From assembly GCA_001792895.1 (NCBI GenBank), contig MARA01000018.1, positions 186,001 through 250,000 on the forward strand: DNA of 64,000 nt, in the 5' to 3' direction. Source of the stretch: Lentinus brumalis (lineage: Eukaryota > Basidiomycota > Agaricomycetes > Polyporales > Polyporaceae). Position numbers and translations under genes: made by a program. Positions within the stretch are counted from its first letter, which is position 1, and every line of letters begins with the position of its first letter. Shown piece by piece: positions 1 to 8,990 of this stretch. Below the pieces are notes generated by a model. That model was not told the DNA's origin and searched no databases. It saw only the letters and a list, made by a program, of their open reading frames with translations.

Positions 1-52
1 CAAATTGGCTACGTCCATGGGTTCGGAAGCGCAAAGCACAACTATCGTGAGT
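1..52 (+). other. Inverted copy of the sequence at 38201-38252 at the window edge
   Basis: Bases 1 to about 52 are the reverse complement of 38201-38252, with one mismatch. From about base 47 onward the match to the 38-kb locus is direct instead, starting at the GTGAGTTTCCTCCC motif found at 38263. At 38.2 kb this sequence belongs to the start of a P450 relic on the minus strand, so the window begins inside an inverted piece of that relic. The switch happens at a GTGAGT present in both orientations, which suggests a microhomology-mediated inversion junction. Confidence 0.75.
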
Positions 53-141
53 TTCCTCCCTGTCACCTTTCTTCCATCGACGAGCATCCAATCTCGATTG
101 CCCGAGTGCTTGGTCTAGGCCCTCAAAGACTGAGTCGTCGC

Positions 142-1003
142 TCAGGCCTTGGGCTTCAGGTCACGGAACCGCCTATCGCCCCACAGGCCCGTCGCAAACA
201 TGCGGCGGACATCCATCGTGAGGTGGAACGCGGCCGCAAGATACTCGGGCGCGGCGTGGAAGACGTAGAACGCGGCTTTCGCTTGAGGAGAGTTGAGCGA
301 GCCCGGTGCGGTGGAGAGCAGCGACGTAGTCGAGAAGCGCATCACGACGAGTCGGTAGATCGCTACCGTTGACTGTCGTGGGACAAGCGGCAGTAGAGAG
401 AACAGAACGGGCGGGCGTGAGCTGAAGTGTTGATGGCTGTAGGTGAATCGGACTTACGCAAAGGACGGCGGCGAGGACTATCCAAGCAATGGCGCTCCAT
501 GGCACACGAGGGATGGCAAAGTATGCCCACGCCGCGCCGGCTGCGGTCGCGAGCAGCAGACCGAGGCCCAGTGCGACACTCACATACCTGAGCAAACGGG
601 AGTGAGAATCAATGCATGGTACTCGGCATTGCGGACGAGAAATCTACGACGTACCAGAGCAGCCGTACCAGATGGCCACCCTCGCCGGAAAGGGCGCCTT
701 GATAGTCGACACCGGCGACGACGCTCACGCTCATCGCCACCCAGAGCAGAAGCGTCGTCGCGACCACTAGGCCACGGATCCATGCCCGTGTGCGTGGGTG
801 GTCCTCGAAGCCTGCGAAGCCCTCGACGGCAAGTCCATCGCCGCTTGGGAGAGAGGTATCTGACTCGGAGCTGGAAGTCGAGTCTAGGTTTTTATCCTTC
901 TCCGACTTCAACTTCGCCTCGATGGCCAGCACGTCGGATCCTTTGGTTGCCTGGACGAGAACGGAACGAGCGAGTTGGACGACGCCCATGCCGATGGAGT
1001 TGA
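142..1003 (-). pseudogene. Truncated copy of the seven-TM membrane protein gene
   Basis: This is a close copy of the gene at 38358-39564, with the same exon order on the minus strand. It retains the last TM exon ending in RFRDLKPKA and a stop at 142. It also retains the TM5-TM6 exon (GLGLLLATAAGAAWAYF) and the large middle exon (VVQLARSVLVQATKGSDVL). Homology stops at about 1003-1004, inside the third TM segment (intact ISIGMGVVQL, here NSIGMGVVQL). The first exon and half of the second are therefore missing, and the reading frame runs directly into the 8-kb repeat unit. No start codon of its own is visible, so I infer a pseudogene created by the rearrangement that abutted the repeat array. 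The surviving exons carry only a few substitutions, which points to a recent event. Confidence 0.85.
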
Positions 1004-2399
1004 ACGTTGCGGGGCTCATGGGACTCGGGGGTCCGTCGTCGTCGTCGTCTCTGGTACTCCCGGGGCCGGTACGCGGTGTTGACCCGAGAACAGGTCCGCG
1101 TCGCTCGCTGTCGACGGGTAGTGCGCGGCCGCGGCTCACCGGCCTCCCGACGGGTCGTCGTCCCGCCGTTGCTGTACATGTCGCCCCCGGGACGCCCTCG
1201 CAACGCAGAGAGCGGGTGCAGGCTGTCCTGCGTCGTACATGTAAGTACCATTCATGCATCTGCTCGGACTTCCACTCACACGACGCTCCAGCCAGCTCGA
1301 AGCTCGCCCGACACCTGCTTCATATCGAGTGAGTGCCCGTCTCGTCCGCGCCCTGCGTCCCCCATCTGTGTCTGATCCAGGGTCCGTGCTCCAGGCGGCG
1401 AGACCGCTGCAGGAGGGACGGGTCCGGGTGTTGACGTTGACTGTGCGGGAGTCGGCGGCACGCTCGTCTCCCGCCGCCCGAGTTCGTCTCCCATCGGCCG
1501 GTTCACGGCTCGAGCGCGAGCTGTGGCTCTCCCGGTCGCGTCCCGCGTCTCGCATGCCGCTGCGCCGACCCGGGCTCTCGAGTCGAGGATCTGGGCGGAC
1601 GTCGGTCTTGAGGGAGGGCAGCGGCGGGTGTCGAGAGCCACTGCGGGCCGCGCGGCGTGGAGATGCGGACGAGGGTGGCAGATGGAGGGACGGGACGGGG
1701 ACGGTTGGCGGTGAGTCTTCCGGACTGCGTCGGGTCCTGCAGCGTCTGACGAGATCCGCAGAAACGCGGTCTCCCGGGGCGGCGCTGTTGAAGGAGTCGG
1801 CGAGCGCGAGCAGGCTCCCAGCGCAGCCTTGGCCACCGCGCGGCTGCGTCCGGTACGAGCCGCTGGGTTTGTGTCAGCCCTCGCTGCCTGTGGTGTCTGC
1901 CTCGACGTACCTCCCGGCACTCACCCGGGTCTCCTGGGAGGGTATGGCGTCCCATACGCAGAGGTATCGCGGGGATGGAGTAGCGAGAGTTGGCGGGATG
2001 TATGCGTCGTCGTCGTATCCGAGAGGGTGAACCGGGGAGTTGGAATCCTGGCGACCAGAGTACGAGTGTGCAGCGAGTAATGCGTGTGCAGATGCGAGCG
2101 CGGGAGGGAGCGTTTGCGGCTCGGGAAGGAGGAGGCAGCGGGTACTTACAGTTCTGATATCCGTGTATGTCCCAGTAAATCGCAATAGACCGCAGTCCGC
2201 CAAGCGAGCAGATGGCAGGCGATCTTGAGTGCATGCGCAGGCTGTATGCGGGCGGCAGACGTGCATCGGGCTGCGTGCATCGGGGGAAGCGGCGGTGCGA
2301 GATCTGGGGCAGGGAGACAAGAGGGAGACAGCCAGAGCAGAGAGCACGGCGACGAGCAGAGCAAGAGCAGAGCCCGGGCCGCAGTCTCACCTGTCTGTG

Positions 2400-2478
2400 T
2401 GCCCCCGTGTAGTAGAGAGAGTGTGTCCCACCCGTGTAATAGCGTCTGCTCACCCGTGTAATAGCGTGTGTGTGTGCC
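2400..2478. repeat. CCCGTGTARTAGCG-type minisatellite, variable between units
   Basis: Short repeats of the type CCCGTGTAATAGCGTGAGTGTG lie upstream of each DUF3533 copy: 2400-2478, about 10434-10520, 18441-18527 and 26573-26680. The number and spelling of the repeats differ between units (GTAGTAGAGAGAG variants in units 1 and 4), whereas flanking sequence is conserved. This is a rapidly changing tract that could be used to type the units. Confidence 0.7.
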
Positions 2479-2644
2479 CGTTTCTCGCGTTTCTATCGCC
2501 AGACGTGTGCGCGGGGGCCGGGGTCGCGTCCGTCACGTGCCCGCGCCGCCTTCTCGCAGACGTCATCGCACGTCGCATTCCGTGGCTGTGAGTGGCCGGC
2601 ACCCATTCATTCTGCCTCTGCACGCAGTCTCCTCCGAGCCCAGG

Positions 2645-4400
2645 CTCGCGCCGTTGCGGCGGGAGTACTTCATCATCATCGTCCGGGCCACCGCCTTGTC
2701 TCCCCGTGTAAGCACGCCGGAACACCGCGACCACGTTCGTATCGTTCTAACGCCCACCTCACAGCTACTGGGGCGCTCTCTCCGATTCCGCGAAGCTCAC
2801 GGAGAATCTCGAGGCATGGTTCATCGACCGCGACGGCGCCCGCGTCGGACAGAGCCTCGTCGCCGCCGTCCGCAAGTACTCGCCTCCTGGACCGCAACTC
2901 GCGTGGAAGTTCATGGACCCGGACGACGTCGGAGACGACGACGACGTGCAGCGTATGGTCCTGGAAGAGCAAGTGTGGGTGGCCGTCGTAGGTGAGCACA
3001 CGTCCGATATCCTCCGAGCTGTCGACGCGACTGTCCCCGCTCAGTTCAGCCGAACGCAACGACCCACCTGTCCCGCGCACGCGTGAATGGAGACCAGACA
3101 TATGATCCCACCACGGCGATCAAGGTCTTCTATTCGCAGGTGCGTGGTTCGTCCCTGGGACGGGTGAACAAGCCCCTCATGGTGTTCCCAGGCCCGTCAG
3201 GAGATTGCGACAGGCAACTACATAGTCCCGCTTACGACCGCCATGCTTCAAGCCACGACCTCAGCGTACGCGACGCAGACCGCCCAGCGGTACTTTGCGC
3301 AGATCAACTCCAATGGAGAGCCCAATTCGACCGCTCTCCAACTCATCGCGAACGCTCCGCAGACCATCACTCCAGCCATCAGCTGGACGATGGTCAACTT
3401 GAGGCCGTACAACGCTCCCGCAGCTCAGGCTGTCACGCTCGTCGGCAACATATTCTTATGCATATTTTCGTGAGTGCGCCCTTCATCACCCAACGCACCG
3501 AGCTGACCGCGTCGGACAGATTCATGATCGTGAGTCGAGAACGCTGAGTAGCGGTGTATGACTAACCCCTCGCAGACTATGGCTAACTCGACTGCGCGAG
3601 CTCTCATCGAAGCACACATGAGATTCCTCCCCTACATCGCGCTCCGCATCATCGTCCCCTCGTTGCTTACTTCCCGCTGAGCATGAGCTACGCCCTCGTC
3701 AACGTCGCGTTCGACTTGCCCCTCGGCACGAAGTAAGTGGGATTTTTCATGCGTACGTACCGGCATCTAATCAGTCCGGTGACGTGCAGATATGGCGACG
3801 CGGGAGGGTTCCTGCTCTCGTTCTTCTTCATCTACCTCGGCATGTGCGCGCTGGGGGCTGTCGCTGGAGGCCATGATCACGATCTTCACGCCGCGCTTCG
3901 TGCCGTTCTTCCTGTTTACGCTGGTGAGTGAGAGGCCGTTTTTCGATCATGAACAGTGTGACTGACGCATGCTCTGATAGATCCTGTACAACGTAGCCCC
4001 CGTCGTGCTCCCTGACGAGTTGCAGAACTCGTTCTACTCGTATGGCAGCGGATTTCCTATCTGGTGAGTGTGGCTTGATCTCGCAGTGTTGCGTATTGTT
4101 CTAACCTGCCGCTCTACAGGAACCTGTGAGTAGCCACGACGAAACTTGCGACACTACTGACCGTGGCATCCCCTTCAGTTCGCAAGCCCTCCGCACCATC
4201 ATGTTCAACACGAACTCCCACCTCGGCCGGAACGCGGCGGTCATCATCGCCTGGATCCTCATGTCCTGCGGGACGCTCTCGCTCCTGACGTGGCTCACGC
4301 GCTGGTACGAGCGTCGCAATCGTCGGCGCGCCATGCGTCCCAAGTCCCCGTCAAGCGTCTTTCCGAAACAGAAAAGGGCAAGGAGAAGGCCGCAGAATAG
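2645..4400 (+). pseudogene. DUF3533/SNG1-type membrane protein, copy A (unit 1), broken
   Basis: The exons spell a DUF3533-family protein, the family of yeast SNG1 (nitrosoguanidine resistance), which are multi-pass plasma-membrane proteins. Order: LRREYFIIIVRATAL (start of TM1), YWGALSDSAKLTENLEAWFI, VQPNATTHLSRARVNG, YDPTTAIKVFYSQ, ARQEIATGNYIVPLTTAMLQ, several TM exons, then SYGSGFPIW and SHLGRNAAVIIAWILMSCG. Introns are short; 10-nt (ATTCATGATC) and 6-nt (GAACCT) exons are needed to keep frame. Damage: a 23-nt loss removes most of TM1 (compare 26898-26920), a base is missing near 3657, an extra G lies near 3851, and a base is missing near 4347. The protein cannot be made as one chain. The same lesions occur in copy B, so they predate that duplication. 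No N-terminal start is clear. Confidence 0.85.
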
Positions 4401-6189
4401 CGATCTGTCCGACTGCTCGTCCGTTTCGTATGTCTCGGCTTTGTATTAGGTTATGTGTATCGTTGGATAGATTGTAATAACACGGCGGACTTCGCTCTCG
4501 AGGGCCCTACTCGGCCCTGTACATCTTAAGCTTGTATGTGTTTCCTACTCTCTCCTCGACGTGACTGCTCACGCCGGCTGCTCCCCGCACGTCGATAGCA
4601 GTCCTTGTGCTCGCAGCAGCCCCGGAGTACGCGCACGGCCCCGTCCAATTCAGTGCTCGGCGCGCGGTCAACCTCCAGACAGCGGACAAACCGCGTGATG
4701 CGGACGGCGCGGTGTCTCACAAGGTATCTTGTCTCGACTACCGACTAGACCCGACCGCGGACGATGGGCAAAGGCAGCAAATGCAGCCTCGAGTACAGAC
4801 GGACGCTCGGGATCGCACGAGTTACAACACGACTGCTACATAGGTACGGAGTCTCTGGATCTGTGGAAGGCCCGTGCGCGGGGACCGCACCGCCCTCGGT
4901 CGTTCTATCGGATTCGAACTCCAACGTCTCGCACGAGGTGCGGAAAGGCAAGACCTGCGCACGGAGCTGTCAGCGGCCGCGACCGGAGCGAAGCATCCAC
5001 ATGAAAATGCGTACCTGATCCGTGACAGAATCTCGGGGCGACCGCACTTGTCCCTGGCCGACGAAAGAGACGTGAGGACGGTCTGCGCACAAGGCTGGGA
5101 GTACTCACAGGATGTGCGCACGTACCGTGCTCATGCCGAGGAACGGTACGCGTTCATCGCTTCGCGTGGTGCAGCGGACTGACATGGTACCGTCAGCTAG
5201 GTTGAGACGGCAGCATTCGTGGAGACAGGACGGAACTCACGGGATGGGAGGTCTCCTCCCGCTCCTCCAACAATCGAGGCCCTCTGTGCACGACGAGAGG
5301 GCAGTCAGCATCGAGTATGGTGAGTGGGATCAAGCACTCACCCTGCTCTAAGTACGCGGCCGTCTGGCCTAGTGATGTCTGGCAGCGTCGACGCAGGAGG
5401 TGCTCGAGAGTGCGAGGGAAGGAGTTGCGGAGGGAGAAGGGGAGGAGGTACAGACAGCCAGGCGCGTGAGTGTCGCTGCGTCCCTCGATCATTGCACTTA
5501 TACACCGTTACTTTAGGGCCGTCTTCTCATGCCTGCGTGTCGCTGCACGTCCGAGCACGAGGAGCGCGGACTGCTGGTCATCGATGCTCGGCAGTGTGAG
5601 GACACATCGCCGAGACAGCCGGTCTTCAGTTCTTCGGGACCCTGCGAGCGGCCAGCCGGGCGTCCAAGCGACAAACCACAGACGTCGGGGGCCGAATACC
5701 TTCGATCGCGGAGCGCCTTGCTGTCTCCAGCTCGCTCATGCGATCTCAACTGTATGCTCATACTTCTCGCAGAGGGTACCGTCCGCGTTCTGAGTCCTGA
5801 GTTCTGACTGCTGACTGGTCTTGCTCTACAGATTCTGCCTTCCGCATCTCGACTCTCGAGCGGCCATGCGGGCAGGTTGCCTCGACAGGTTCGTCCACAG
5901 CTCGCAACTGTCAATCTCCAGGCGACGTCTGCACCGCGCGGTCCAAGTCTATGTACAACGCTCTTCGGAGCGAACACGCACGCACGGATACATGAATGCT
6001 TACGCCCTCGAGGGCTGCGGCCGTATAATCCCTGGCAACAGCGCGACGACGGCGACCGTGGTATGCCCCTCGAGGTCTCTCTGTGTAGTATCTAGACCCG
6101 TGGCCTACTCATTCATGATACATAGCGCGTCCTACAACATCTCTTCCGGGGTCCCGACGTGCGGCAAGGATGCCAGATGTTGCGCTGCC
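4401..6189. other. GC-rich spacer of the repeat unit, no gene recognised
   Basis: This spacer is repeated at 12407-14195 and, with changes, at 20387-22180. It holds only short frames on both strands with no recognisable protein. Scattered GTGAGT and ACTCAC motifs (donor-like on opposite strands) occur near 5103, 5233, 5320 and 5333. I see no promoter or terminator that I can defend. Confidence 0.5.
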
Positions 6190-7860
6190 CGAGCTGCAAC
6201 CTCGATCATGAATAACGGGGCGCCGAGGTCGCCTTCTTGCAGCTTCCCGTCTTGAAGTTCTCTCGATCGTGAATCAGAAGCTCCCAAATAAGTATTCAGA
6301 CACAGCACGGCAACTCTTCGCTCCCAGGATACCTCGGAAGCCGCAAGCCAATGAGCGCGTGAGACCGTGAGTTCTCAACCCCTGTGAATATTCGATGCGG
6401 TGGCTCAGCAGATGCGGGATGCAGGTGGCCGGGCGAGACAATTCACCGGCCCGAGGAGGAGACGTCTCGGTGGGACTGCTATCCGGTGAGCTGCAATATC
6501 CCTCGACGGTCGTTGCGACTTCTGACTTGTCTCACAGGAGCGTACATGCAGAGAGCGGGCGTATGAGCTCGCATGGTTCGAGCCTCGGCGAGTTGCACTC
6601 TGCACTCAAGCACAAGTCCCTCGACCGTGGCAGATTACAAGACAACAAAGAAGTTTCCGAGCCGACTGGGAAGACTCGGATATACGGTATGTACGATTAA
6701 ACAACGCCCGGGAGGAACTGCCCATGCAGGCTAGCCAGATCCCGGACTAGGATGCCCACACCAGTGTTACCGAAATTCGAATGAACTGCTGCGACATCCG
6801 ACAGGCCGAGATAAGGAGCTGCAACTCTACCGTAAATAAGTAACGGGGTGCCAGTACCGCCTTCTCAGGTTCTCGTCCGGTTGTATCATTTGAGAAGCTC
6901 ATGAAACAAGTGTGTTGCCGAACACATCCATGAAGTGACAAGATCCTCGCCGACGACGCCTCGGAACTTCCACCAGCCAATGACGTGAGACCGCGAGTTC
7001 TCGGCTTCTGCGGATATTCTACGCGGCGGCTCAGCAGATGCGGATGCAGGTGGCCGACAATTCCTCATTCCGAAGGTGGGACTACTATCCGGTAGGCGGC
7101 GATATCCCTCGGCGGTCCTGTCTGCCTCTGACTTGTCTCACAGCACTCCAGATGCAGAGAGCGGTCGTATGAACTGGCATGGGTCGAGTTGTGCTTCGCG
7201 CTCAAGCGTAAGTCCCTAAATCATGACAGGTTGCAAAACAGATAAGCACTCGTTCCGAGCTGCCTGGGAAGATCGCGGACGTTCGGGACGATCGCACAAC
7301 GCCCGGGGGAGACTGCACTTGCAGGCCAGCCAGATACGGATCCAGGATGCCCGTTGCCCGCATCACCGAATGAACTGCTGGGACCTCCGGAAGGCCGACA
7401 TATTTGAGCTGCAACTCCAGCATGAATAACGGGGCGCCGAGGCCGCCTTCTTCGAGCTTCCCGTCAAGATCTGTTGATCGTGAATGTCCCGAAATACGTC
7501 GCCAGTCCGAGGAGGAGGGAACTTGAGTCTTGAGAGACTACTCTACGGTGAGCAGCAGCCGGACGGTCGCGTCACCGTTACGCCAGCCTCTGACCTGTCT
7601 CACAGCAAGCTAGATACAGAGAGCGGTCGTATAAACTCCCACAGGGCAAGTTTCGTCCTTTGCGCTCCAGCACAAGTCCCTCAGTGGGTCGCAGACGAAT
7701 ACGCGCAGAATAACCCCGAAGCGGCGACTGGGAAGATCGCGGAAGTCCGGTAGGCTTGCACAGCACCCGGGACAGAACATGCTTGCGGGCCATTAGGATA
7801 CGAGAGGCCCGCCTCGCCGAATAAACGCGGCGACATCTGAAGGGCTAGTATATTCCATAC
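6190..7860 (+). repeat. Degenerate exon-intron module, three copies in unit 1 (also in units 2 and 3)
   Basis: Three related modules follow one another. Each contains an intron-like segment ending CTGACYTGTCTCACAG (6486-6537, 7092-7143, 7548-7605). It is followed by GCAGAGAGCGGKCGTATRA and, about 130 nt later, a TGG-GAA-GAC/T (WED) motif at 6667, 7265 and 7729. Downstream translations keep a helix-like pattern: NAREELPMQASQI in module 1, NARGRLHLQASQIRIQDAR in module 2, and a weaker version in module 3. Stops and frameshifts interrupt all of them. Unit 2 repeats this at +8006. Unit 3 has WED-like motifs at 23040, 23486 and 23827. I read it as a decayed, internally duplicated gene with a coiled-coil-like segment; no family is recognised. 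Confidence 0.55.
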
Positions 7861-8355
7861 AATGAGACGAAACCACGCTGCTCGCACCGTTGCGGTGCTT
7901 GGGAATTCTCTGCTGGAGATAGACAGGTATGTTGCGCATGTATGAGGAATTGCCCCAGCTTCATGCTGACTGCTAGTACACACATCGCATGTCTCAGGTC
8001 TAATGCATGTGTTTGCGATTGCTGCACACGACGGCCCAAAGCGGCAGCGGACTCTGTCTCGGACGAGTGCGAGCAGACAGCTTCCAGTGCTCGCTTTCCG
8101 GCAGGGTGCCCGGATCGCGATGTGCTGGGTAACCACCGCCCTCCCGACGATGTCCGTCACGTCTCGATCATAGAAGCGAGCGACAACGGCGACTCGGCAT
8201 GTCAAGCTCGCCTCGATCTTCAGGAAGAGCCCCGCCGCCGCCGTATCTAGTATCGTTCGCGCGCAGTCTACGAGATGCAGGGCAGAGCGAGCCGCGAGCG
8301 CATCCAAGGACCGCGACTCGGACGGAACCTCGCAACAAGACAGGAGCAGAATCAC
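7681..8355 (-). CDS. Doubtful open frame of 224 codons in the repeat unit
   Basis: The frame is open on the minus strand here and identically at 15687-16361. A shorter version is open at 24130-24441 in unit 3. The conserved part reads ALHLVDCARTILDTAAAGLF followed by AVVARFYDRD. Between units 1 and 3 this stretch differs by indels of 3 and 6 nt, which keep the frame. That favours coding, but the composition is arginine- and cysteine-rich like chance frames in GC-rich DNA, and no family is recognised. It overlaps the third degenerate module on the other strand. Low confidence. Confidence 0.2.
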   Translation of the reverse strand: MILLLSCCEVPSESRSLDALAARSALHLVDCARTILDTAAAGLFLKIEASLTCRVAVVARFYDRDVTDIVGRAVVTQHIAIRAPCRKASTGSCLLALVRDRVRCRFGPSCAAIANTCIRPETCDVCTSSQHEAGAIPHTCATYLSISSREFPSTATVRAAWFRLIVWNILALQMSPRLFGEAGLSYPNGPQACSVPGAVQAYRTSAIFPVAASGLFCAYSSATH

Positions 8356-8990
8356 ACGTTCACGCGCACGGCGTACTTCGTCGCAGCTCGGAGGACGGAG
8401 GCACGTCGCGCCGAAATATAATATTCACGCAAGGCACGGCGACTATGTACATTGTACAGCAGCCGCAGTGTACGGTCCCGAATCTGCACCGGAACGTGCG
8501 CGCGGCGACCGGGTCGTCCACCCATCCCGGTCTACGTCGTCCTCCGCACGCCCGACTCCTCCGCAGAGCGCAGGCCCGAGTCTGCGTGCCCAGCTCGCAG
8601 CTGGCAGCGCAGAGCCCCGAGAGAGACCTCCCGAGAAGCAGACACGAGGAGTGGGGCGGACAAAGGCGACGACTCGCCCGTGCGGGCGGGACGTAATGCA
8701 TAACCTCGAGCTCTCGCCTCTCACGCCCCGCCTCTCGCACCGCGCAGGGAAGACCCGAAGGACCGAAGACGGAGGTTAAGCCAGCTCGCCGGAGTCCCAC
8801 GCGAGGCGCAGGCGCATCGAGACCGGCCGGACTCGGTCGGATGTCGCTCGCACGCCGTCACGGTCGCAGCGGAGGGGATATATCCCGCCCGTGTGTCCCG
8901 GGGGTGCGAGTTCTCCTCCCGAGTCTCCGTCCCGCCGCAGGACTGAGTCCTCTCTGCCCCTCGCTGCCTTCCTTGCGCCGTGCTGTCCGC

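Larger units (their letters stand above)
1005..8990. repeat. Tandem 8-kb repeat, unit 1 (7986 bp)
   Basis: The unit starts at a CGTTGCGGGGCTCATGGG motif that recurs at 8991, 16998 and 25159. The left part (1005 to ~2640) is GC-rich. It has long arginine/proline-rich open frames on both strands, none of which resembles a protein, so they are treated as non-coding. The middle (~2640-4400) is a DUF3533-type pseudogene. The right part (~4400-8990) holds degenerate exon-like modules and no intact gene. The left part resembles unit 4 most (shared CATATCGAGTGAG and a missing ~20-bp stretch), while the DUF3533 and right parts are nearly identical to unit 2 at a constant offset of 8006. Confidence 0.95.

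Noticed and set aside
4908..4925. TTCGAACTCC motif resembling a tRNA T-loop
   Set aside because: No acceptor stem, D-arm or anticodon arm can be drawn around it.
6399..6582. tRNA or SINE-like pol III promoter: TGGCTCAGCAG (A box) and GGTTCGAGCC (B box)
   Set aside because: The boxes are about 170 bp apart with no cloverleaf between them and no poly-T end; chance similarity is likely.
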